From assembly GCA_009700405.1 (NCBI GenBank), contig WLMD01000020.1:1-18420 (forward strand): DNA of 18,420 nt, read 5' to 3'. A program made the position numbers and the translations under genes. This stretch comes from Actinomycetota bacterium. Its GTDB lineage: Bacteria; Actinomycetota; Actinomycetes; Nanopelagicales; Nanopelagicaceae. Below the pieces are notes generated by a model. That model searched no databases. It was not told where the DNA came from and was given only the letters and a program-made list of their open reading frames with translations. Positions 13,576-18,420 of the stretch are shown here, piece after piece (the first letter of the stretch is position 1; each line of letters starts with the position of its first letter).

Positions 13576-14297
13576 GTACTGCTCACTTTCGTAGGGTTGG
13601 TTTGCTTAATCTTACGTTGGTAGAAGGGAAGGTAGAGCACTACGCATCCCATAAGCCACCAGATAATTACATAAGAAACATGCTGCCAATAGAAGCCAGG
13701 AATTCCCGATTTTGGCGTGGGCGGGTCCAGGCGGGTACGAGTGACAGACGTGCTCACTCCATTTTCCGTGATTGATTCCTTGGCAACAATTAAGAAACCG
13801 TCATAAAGGTCAAGGGTTGTCTCATTCACAACCAGCGCACTATCAATCCGACTTAAGACTCCGGCTGCACTTTCTGCATGGGCATCATTTTGGTGTGGCA
13901 TGACGGTGGCTTCAATCGAATAATTCTTAGTGAAATCAGATTCGCCTCTATCACTCCACAATCCCCGTGCAACAAGAATTGCGGCGGTGGGAGAGACTTG
14001 CAACAGATTTACTTCCCAGTTGGCACTCGTACCCGATGCATCCATTTGGTTTGGTGCTTCAAAGCGAGCGATGTATTTCCCGTTCGCAATGACGGTTCGC
14101 AAAACCGCTGAACCATCAAGTGAAGTTCGCGGCTTAGCCAGAGAATCTAAAGAAAGAACAGCTCTATCAATAACAATTTGACGGCGGCTATCTTGCGCAC
14201 GTTGTAATTGCCAGAACCCTAGGCTGGCAAATGCACCAACAAGTGCAACGAGACCGATGTAAGCCAGGACGCTCTGAAAGTTACTGCGTCTCATCAT
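13572..14297 (-). CDS. SURF1 family protein (cytochrome oxidase assembly)
   Basis: SURF1 proteins help insert haem a into subunit I of aa3-type cytochrome c oxidase in the cytoplasmic membrane. The 241-residue product has the family layout: an N-terminal helix (about 10-30) ending in GFWQLQRAQDSR, a periplasmic domain with VIANGKYI and ILVARGLWSD, and a C-terminal helix following PGFYWQHVSYVIIWWLMGCVVLYL. The ATG at 14297 (or the adjacent one at 14294, AAGG nearby) is chosen because the residues before it are not SURF1-like and belong to another frame, that of the 45-aa gene. It overlaps that gene by 17 bp and the DUF3817 gene by 4 bp. Confidence 0.9.
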   Translation of the reverse strand: MMRRSNFQSVLAYIGLVALVGAFASLGFWQLQRAQDSRRQIVIDRAVLSLDSLAKPRTSLDGSAVLRTVIANGKYIARFEAPNQMDASGTSANWEVNLLQVSPTAAILVARGLWSDRGESDFTKNYSIEATVMPHQNDAHAESAAGVLSRIDSALVVNETTLDLYDGFLIVAKESITENGVSTSVTRTRLDPPTPKSGIPGFYWQHVSYVIIWWLMGCVVLYLPFYQRKIKQTNPTKVSST

Positions 14298-14418
14298 CCT
14301 TGCGTTTTTCCATGCGCGTGAAGCGTCGATAGAAACTACGCAACAAGAAAGCAACGGCAATGGTCAAAAGCGCAACGGTGGCCGAGCCAGCCGCGCCCAT
14401 CTCAACATTCTTTGACAT
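14281..14418 (-). CDS. Small single-pass membrane protein, 45 residues
   Basis: A short gene with a good ribosome binding site (GGAG, 5 nt before the ATG) encodes MSKNVEMGAAGSATVALLTI as its first 20 residues. One hydrophobic helix (about 10-26) is followed by a strongly charged tail rich in Arg and Lys, ending EKRKDDETQ, so it is probably a membrane protein with a cytoplasmic C-terminus. It overlaps the SURF1 start by 17 bp in another frame and is the first gene of the SURF1-DUF3817-uppS run. I do not recognise a family. Its position suggests a small accessory of the oxidase assembly module, but that is inference. Confidence 0.7.
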   Translation of the reverse strand: MSKNVEMGAAGSATVALLTIAVAFLLRSFYRRFTRMEKRKDDETQ

Positions 14419-14454
14419 TTCCACTCCAGTCCGTACCTCTGCCACAATCATCCC

Positions 14455-14838
14455 ATGTCCGAACTATCTATGGATGACCGCTACGGGCGCCGACCTGCTC
14501 GATACAAGGGCCTAGCGATTTTCCTGCTTCTTGCAGGCGGAGCATGGATTGCTTGGGCTGGGCTCCATCATTCCAATCCAGAGGTTCGGACAACGCTCAT
14601 CTCATTCACGGTGGTATCCGATCAATCAATCTCTCTGCGCTATTCCATTGACCGTAGGACGCCCACCGATGAAATTACCTGCACCTTGGTGGCCCATGAC
14701 TACGACAAGAACGTGATTGGCGAAATCAATGATGTCTTTGCCCCAGGGGCTTCTCATATAGAAAAAATTACGCTCATTTCCACTCGAACTACCCCGGTAA
14801 ATGCAGGCATCTCGCGCTGTTGGGCCTCAACACAGTAA
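14455..14838 (+). CDS. DUF4307 membrane-anchored protein
   Basis: A 127-residue protein starting with a basic, hydrophilic N-terminus (DDRYGRRPARYKG), one membrane helix (about 20-38, LAIFLLLAGGAWIAWAGLH), and an extracytoplasmic beta-rich domain with VVSDQSISLRYSIDR and CTLVAHDYDKNVIGE. This matches the actinobacterial DUF4307 family, which commonly neighbours greA and has no known function. Two Cys residues in the outer domain (in ITCTLV and SRCWAS) could pair. There is no Shine-Dalgarno sequence; CACAAT lies 6 nt before the ATG, a weak leaderless -10 candidate. It is divergent from the 45-aa gene with only 36 bp between them. Confidence 0.87.
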   Translation: MSELSMDDRYGRRPARYKGLAIFLLLAGGAWIAWAGLHHSNPEVRTTLISFTVVSDQSISLRYSIDRRTPTDEITCTLVAHDYDKNVIGEINDVFAPGASHIEKITLISTRTTPVNAGISRCWASTQ

Positions 14839-14850
14839 CCTTCGTGACTT

Positions 14851-15327
14851 ATGACTACCCAGACCTGGCTCACACAAGAGGCTGCAGATCGCTTGCGGTC
14901 AGAACTAGAGACCCTAGAAACAACGGGGCGCACTGAGATCATCAAGAAAATTGAAACTGCACGCGCAGAGGGAGACCTCAAAGAAAACGGCGGATATCAC
15001 GCGGCTCGTGAAGAGCAAGGAAAGATGGAAGCACGAATTCGCCAACTCAAGCACATGCTCGAGCATTCACATATTGGTGCACCACCTGCAGGTGAATCAG
15101 GATTCGTTGGCGCCGGAATGGTTATTACCGCCGATATCGGTGGCGATGAAATTAAATTCTTATTAGGTTCACGCGAAATCGCATCAGGTGACTTAGATGT
15201 CTACAGCGAAAAATCACCATTAGGTGCAGCTGTTCTGGGTGTAAAAATCGGAGAAACGGTTACATACAAAGCACCCAGTGGAAAAGAGATTACAGTCGCG
15301 ATTCTCGAAGCCGAGTTTTACGCATAA
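14851..15327 (+). CDS. greA: Transcription elongation factor GreA
   Basis: GreA enters the secondary channel of RNA polymerase and stimulates cleavage of backtracked RNA. The 158-residue chain has the N-terminal coiled coil (about 8-75) with the functional tip GDLKENGGYHAAREEQGK, whose acidic D42 and E45 are the residues that hold the catalytic metal. A C-terminal FKBP-like domain follows (about 80-158) with SPLGAAVLGVKIGETVTYKAPSG and EITVAILE. These features separate it from the anti-Gre paralogues that change the tip. It starts 12 bp after the DUF4307 gene and is probably co-transcribed; a TAACCT over the preceding stop codon is a possible extra -10. The 26-bp gap to the convergent ABC permease has no terminator hairpin. 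Confidence 0.96.
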   Translation: MTTQTWLTQEAADRLRSELETLETTGRTEIIKKIETARAEGDLKENGGYHAAREEQGKMEARIRQLKHMLEHSHIGAPPAGESGFVGAGMVITADIGGDEIKFLLGSREIASGDLDVYSEKSPLGAAVLGVKIGETVTYKAPSGKEITVAILEAEFYA

Positions 15328-15353
15328 TTCTTTAACTCTTCTTAAAAACTACA

Positions 15354-16148
15354 TTACTTCTTATTTGCGCGGCTGTACTTTCTAACACTTAGCGGTACGA
15401 ATATCACCAAGATAACAACCATATAAATTAACGACATCGTCAATGGGTGTTGGCTTGGAAAAGAATTAGCAGTCGCGCCGAAGTGATTTTGTAATCCGAA
15501 TAATTCACGGCAAGCAGCAACCATTGTCGATACCGGGTTCCACTCGGCAACATATTGCAATGGCCGTGGCATTCCCGTTGTTGGCGCAAATGCGTTGGAA
15601 AGAAATGTAAGTGGGAAAGTAATAAGGAAGCTCATATTCTGAACGACTCGTGCATCACGAGCAGATAACCCCGCAAAAATTCCTACCCATGAGAGTGAAT
15701 ACCCAAATGCCAAAAGGAATATAAATGCCAAGCCGATCTTAAATATTCCAGACGATGGACGCCATCCAACAATAAATCCCGCAAGACCCATCACGGCGAG
15801 CACTACAACGTTAAGTAAGCCATCACCAAGAGTGCGACCAAAAACCAAAGCTGAGCGCGAGATAGGTAGCGACCTGAAGCGGTCGATTAAGCCCTTAGTC
15901 ATATCTTCAGCTAATCCAGAGGCGGTTGCTGCCAATGTAAAAGCAGTTGTTTGCACAAAGATTCCAGGCATCAAAAGTTGCACGTATCCGCCTGGATCAC
16001 CCGTAGCGATGGAGCCGCCAAATACATAGCGAAATAGAAGTACGAACATAACGGGCTGAATAGTCGAGAAAATAAGGACCTCAGGAACTCGAGCAAGTTG
16101 TAACAATTGGCGCTTAGTGATGATTAGCGCATCCATTAGTGCGTTCAT
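15354..16148 (-). CDS. ABC-2 type exporter permease (DrrB-like)
   Basis: Membrane half of an ABC exporter of the daunorubicin-resistance DrrB type. The 264-residue protein shows about six membrane helices (around 25-45, 58-80, 105-130, 140-162, 170-195 and 235-255) and the family motifs QPVMFVLLFRYVFGG near the N-terminus and DRFRSLPISRSALVFGRTLGD in the cytoplasmic coupling region, followed by NPVSTMVAACRELFG. It overlaps the ATPase stop by 4 bp (ATGA), so the two are translationally coupled and surely form one transporter. The substrate cannot be told from the sequence; lipids, antibiotics and other hydrophobic compounds are known for relatives. Confidence 0.92.
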   Translation of the reverse strand: MNALMDALIITKRQLLQLARVPEVLIFSTIQPVMFVLLFRYVFGGSIATGDPGGYVQLLMPGIFVQTTAFTLAATASGLAEDMTKGLIDRFRSLPISRSALVFGRTLGDGLLNVVVLAVMGLAGFIVGWRPSSGIFKIGLAFIFLLAFGYSLSWVGIFAGLSARDARVVQNMSFLITFPLTFLSNAFAPTTGMPRPLQYVAEWNPVSTMVAACRELFGLQNHFGATANSFPSQHPLTMSLIYMVVILVIFVPLSVRKYSRANKK

Positions 16149-17152
16149 GACTTCGCCTCCGAATTCTTATTCTTCTTTTTGCCACGAGCGTTATCAATCA
16201 CAATTGCTTGATCCTCTGCCACGTGTCCTGTTAGCGACATAAATACGTCATCAAGAGATGGACGCTTTAGCGCAACATCTAGTGGGTGAATTCCCGCTGC
16301 ATCCAGCAGGCGCAGAACCTCAATCAACGCAGTTGCACCAGTAGTGACGGGCGCAGAAACTTTTCGGAGACCTTCGTCAAGTGAGGCAGCATGTCCACTT
16401 ACTTTTGCAACCGCTTCCATCGTTGATGCAATGTGTGCTTGATCAACAACTACTTCTAAGCGTTCGCCGCCTACCTGTTTCTTGAGGGCATCGGATGTTC
16501 CGCGAGCAATTACTTTTCCGTGATCTACAACGATGATGTCATCTGCTAATTGATCAGCTTCGTCGAGATACTGTGTTGTTAATAATAAGGTCACTCCGCC
16601 TTTTACTAATTCTTCAATGACTCCCCACATTTCCTGGCGGCCACGTGGATCTAATCCCGTTGTTGGCTCGTCGAGAAAGAGAACTTTTGGTTGCACAATT
16701 AACGATGCGGCCAAATCAAGACGTCGGCGCATTCCACCTGAATATGTTTTGATTGGGCGGCGAGCGCTATCGGTAAGTGAGAAACGCTCTAGTAATTCAT
16801 CGGCTCGTGCAATCGATGCTTTCTTGCCTAAATGATAAAGACGTCCAAACATCACCAAGTTGTCCCAACCAGTGAGCGTCTCATCGACCGCTGCATATTG
16901 ACCTGAGAGACCAATAATTTCGCGAACCTTTTCAGGATGTTTAATAACATCGATCCCACCAACGGTTGCGCTTCCTGAGTCTGGAGTGAGAAGTGTGGAA
17001 AGAATCCGTACCACAGTTGTTTTTCCCGCTCCATTGGGGCCCAAAACACTCAGAACAGTGCCTTCCTCCACATCCAGGCTGAGATCGTCGAGGGCTTTCA
17101 CCTCGCCATTTCGGTAGGTCCGGACCAGATGCTCTGCAACGATTGATTTCAC
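16145..17152 (-). CDS. ABC exporter ATP-binding protein (DrrA-like)
   Basis: Cytoplasmic ATPase driving the DrrB-like permease. The 335-residue chain has Walker A GPNGAGKTT (38-46), Q-loop Q85, signature YSGGMRRRLDLA (137-148), Walker B VLFLDEPTTGLDPR (157-170) and TTQYLDEADQLAD, where Gln194 replaces the switch His, as is usual for DrrA-type proteins. The C-terminal extension (about 225-335) includes the PSLDDVFMSLTGH motif of the DrrA C-terminal domain and a very basic, Lys/Asn-rich end. The start is GTG at 17152, with no Shine-Dalgarno sequence but a -10 TAACTT 6 nt upstream. It is divergent from the MFS exporter gene. Confidence 0.93.
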   Translation of the reverse strand: MKSIVAEHLVRTYRNGEVKALDDLSLDVEEGTVLSVLGPNGAGKTTVVRILSTLLTPDSGSATVGGIDVIKHPEKVREIIGLSGQYAAVDETLTGWDNLVMFGRLYHLGKKASIARADELLERFSLTDSARRPIKTYSGGMRRRLDLAASLIVQPKVLFLDEPTTGLDPRGRQEMWGVIEELVKGGVTLLLTTQYLDEADQLADDIIVVDHGKVIARGTSDALKKQVGGERLEVVVDQAHIASTMEAVAKVSGHAASLDEGLRKVSAPVTTGATALIEVLRLLDAAGIHPLDVALKRPSLDDVFMSLTGHVAEDQAIVIDNARGKKKNKNSEAKS

Positions 17153-17158
17153 AGGGTA

Positions 17159-17185
17159 AAGTTACACTTCTAGTTGAAGATTCAA
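17159..17185 (-). promoter_or_regulatory. Leaderless promoter of the DrrAB-like operon
   Basis: On the minus strand TAACTT (17159-17164) lies 6 nt before the GTG start. TTGAAT (17180-17185), 15 nt further upstream, is a possible -35 and is part of a perfect palindrome TTGAA-GA-TTCAA (17174-17185). The transcript would begin at or beside the start codon. The -35 is less certain than the -10 because the spacer is short. Confidence 0.5.
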
Positions 17186-17188
17186 ATA

Positions 17189-17202
17189 CCTGGCTCGCCA
17201 GG
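17189..17202. promoter_or_regulatory. Palindrome CCTGGC-TC-GCCAGG, candidate operator
   Basis: A perfect 6-bp inverted repeat with a 2-bp centre lies midway in the 107-bp gap between the divergent ABC and MFS exporter genes, next to the ABC -35 region. Its form suits a TetR- or MarR-like dimer. No regulator gene is adjacent within the window. Confidence 0.4.
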
Positions 17203-17259
17203 ATTAACCCCTTTAGCCTTAATGACGAAAACTGAGCACGTTGATATGAAAGGTAACTA

Positions 17260-18420
17260 ATGTCCAAGCACGTAGCCGCATCCGGAGCACCAGCCAAAGC
17301 CCACACCCACCGCGAGATCATGATCATTCTGAGCGGATTGATGACAGGAATGCTTCTAGCTGCCCTAGATCAAACAATCGTTTCCACTGCTTTGAAGACC
17401 ATCGTGATCGACCTTGGCGGACTCAAGGAATACACCTGGGTTGTGACGGCATACCTTCTTACTTCAACCGCATCGACACCGCTATACGGAAAGATCTCCG
17501 ACCTTTACGGTCGTCGAGTTGTCTTCCAATTTGCCATTGTTACTTTCCTTATTGGATCTGCCCTTGCAGGTGCTGCACAAAACATGACTCAACTCATTGG
17601 AACTCGCGCGCTTCAGGGATTAGGCGCTGGTGGTTTGATGGCGCTGACCTTCGTCATCATCGGAGACATTGTTCCTCCGCGCGAGCGCGGTCGCTACCAA
17701 GGTTACTTTGGCGCCGTCTGGGGTCTTTCATCAGTTGCAGGTCCGCTACTTGGTGGTTTCTTCTCCGATCACCAACACATTCTTGGAATCACCGGATGGC
17801 GTTGGATTTTCTACATCAACCTACCTTTCGGAATTCTCGCGTTAGTAATCACTTCTGCTGTATTGCACATTCCAAAAATTAAGCGCGAACATTCCATTGA
17901 TTACCTTGGCGCACTCCTATTAATCCTTGGAGTTACGTCGCTACTTCTCTCAGTCGCCGTCTACGGCCCTGAATACGGTTGGTTAGATTCGCGCACACTT
18001 ACATATTTATTTGCCGGCCTCGCAATTTCTGGTGCATTTCTCTATTGGGAAGGCAAAGCAAAAGAGCCAATCCTTCCGCTTCGCCTTTTCAAGAACCACA
18101 CCTTTAGTTTGACCTCTGCCCTAGGCGCAGTAATTGGCGCTGGCATGTTTGGTGCAATCGTTATGTTGCCTCTCTATCTGCAAATTGTTAAAGGCAACTC
18201 AGCAACAGCAGCTGGCTTGAAGTTGATTCCACTCATGTTGGGTATCGTCTCTATGTCCATCTACAGCGGAAAGCGAATCAGCGCTAAAGGCCATTACAAG
18301 ATATTCCCAGTTGTAGGTACTGCGACTATGACTCTAGGAATTCTTTCTATGGTCACTCTCACCCGCACAACTCCATACTGGCAGCTCTCTATCTACTCCA
18401 TCATCGTTGGAGCAGGTCTA
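17260..18420 (+). CDS. MFS multidrug exporter, EmrB/QacA (DHA2) type, 3' truncated by window
   Basis: A proton-driven efflux pump of the 14-helix DHA2 family. The 387 codons present cover roughly helices 1-11. Visible motifs are motif D1 (LAALDQTIVSTAL) in helix 1, motif A (GKISDLYGRRVV) in the loop after helix 2, RALQGLGAGGLMAL in helix 4, and motif C (GLSSVAGPLLGGFFSD) in helix 5, the antiporter mark of drug exporters. The N-terminus is basic and His-containing (SKHVAASGAPAKAHTHRE). The ATG has AAAGG 6 nt upstream, so unlike its divergent neighbour it is translated with a leader. The frame is open to the window end. The substrate is unknown. Confidence 0.94.
   Translation, partial: MSKHVAASGAPAKAHTHREIMIILSGLMTGMLLAALDQTIVSTALKTIVIDLGGLKEYTWVVTAYLLTSTASTPLYGKISDLYGRRVVFQFAIVTFLIGSALAGAAQNMTQLIGTRALQGLGAGGLMALTFVIIGDIVPPRERGRYQGYFGAVWGLSSVAGPLLGGFFSDHQHILGITGWRWIFYINLPFGILALVITSAVLHIPKIKREHSIDYLGALLLILGVTSLLLSVAVYGPEYGWLDSRTLTYLFAGLAISGAFLYWEGKAKEPILPLRLFKNHTFSLTSALGAVIGAGMFGAIVMLPLYLQIVKGNSATAAGLKLIPLMLGIVSMSIYSGKRISAKGHYKIFPVVGTATMTLGILSMVTLTRTTPYWQLSIYSIIVGAGL

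Noticed and set aside
15328..15353. Bidirectional terminator between greA and the ABC permease gene
   Set aside because: The 26 bp are AT-rich but contain no stem of useful length.
16145..17152. Loss of ATPase function from Gln in place of the switch His
   Set aside because: Gln at this position (TTQYLDEAD) is normal in DrrA-type exporters, so it is not a defect.

Overview
The window looks like core chromosome of a compact actinobacterium of moderate GC, probably a freshwater Nanopelagicales (acI, 'Ca. Planktophila/Nanopelagicus'-like) lineage. The lineage is inferred from actinobacterial synteny (prfB-ftsE-ftsX-smpB-ssrA; ispH/xseA-xseB-fum; PIN-PhoH with uppS; DUF4307-greA), an actinobacterial tmRNA tag ending in DYALAA, near-absent intergenic space, and several start codons placed 6-7 nt after a TANNNT -10 element (leaderless transcription). 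No phage, IS element, CRISPR array, tRNA or rRNA gene was seen. I found no clear undescribed multi-gene system. The best leads are regulatory layouts, a small pilin/TadE-like cluster and a 45-residue membrane protein.

Layout. 1-3814 (minus strand): the 5' part of tmRNA (cut by the window edge), smpB, ftsX, ftsE and prfB. These link ribosome rescue and termination with the FtsEX divisome ABC complex. 3924-5558 (minus): a pilin-like protein with a long N-terminal leader, then three TadE/TadG-like pseudopilins in overlapping frames, with no Tad ATPase or membrane platform in the window. 5736-9861: ispH (minus) and xseA (plus) diverge from back-to-back -10 elements; xseB and a class I fumarase follow xseA. 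9897-12278 (minus): an exported lysozyme-fold protein behind a 408-bp non-coding leader, and a PIN-PhoH RNase/helicase. 12406-14418 (minus): uppS, a DUF3817 membrane protein, SURF1 and a 45-aa membrane protein, tightly packed. 14455-15327 (plus): DUF4307 and greA. 15354-17152 (minus): a DrrA/DrrB-type ABC exporter. 17260 to the end (plus): an EmrB/QacA-type MFS exporter, truncated by the window.

How the genes work together: tmRNA and SmpB form one trans-translation machine; FtsE and FtsX form one membrane complex; XseA and XseB form exonuclease VII; UppS makes the prenyl carrier for the cell wall, which the lysozyme-like protein may remodel; SURF1 serves haem-copper oxidase assembly. The two divergent exporters share a 107-bp regulatory gap with two palindromes. 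Short tandem duplications, three of them rich in stop codons, mark four intergenic junctions.
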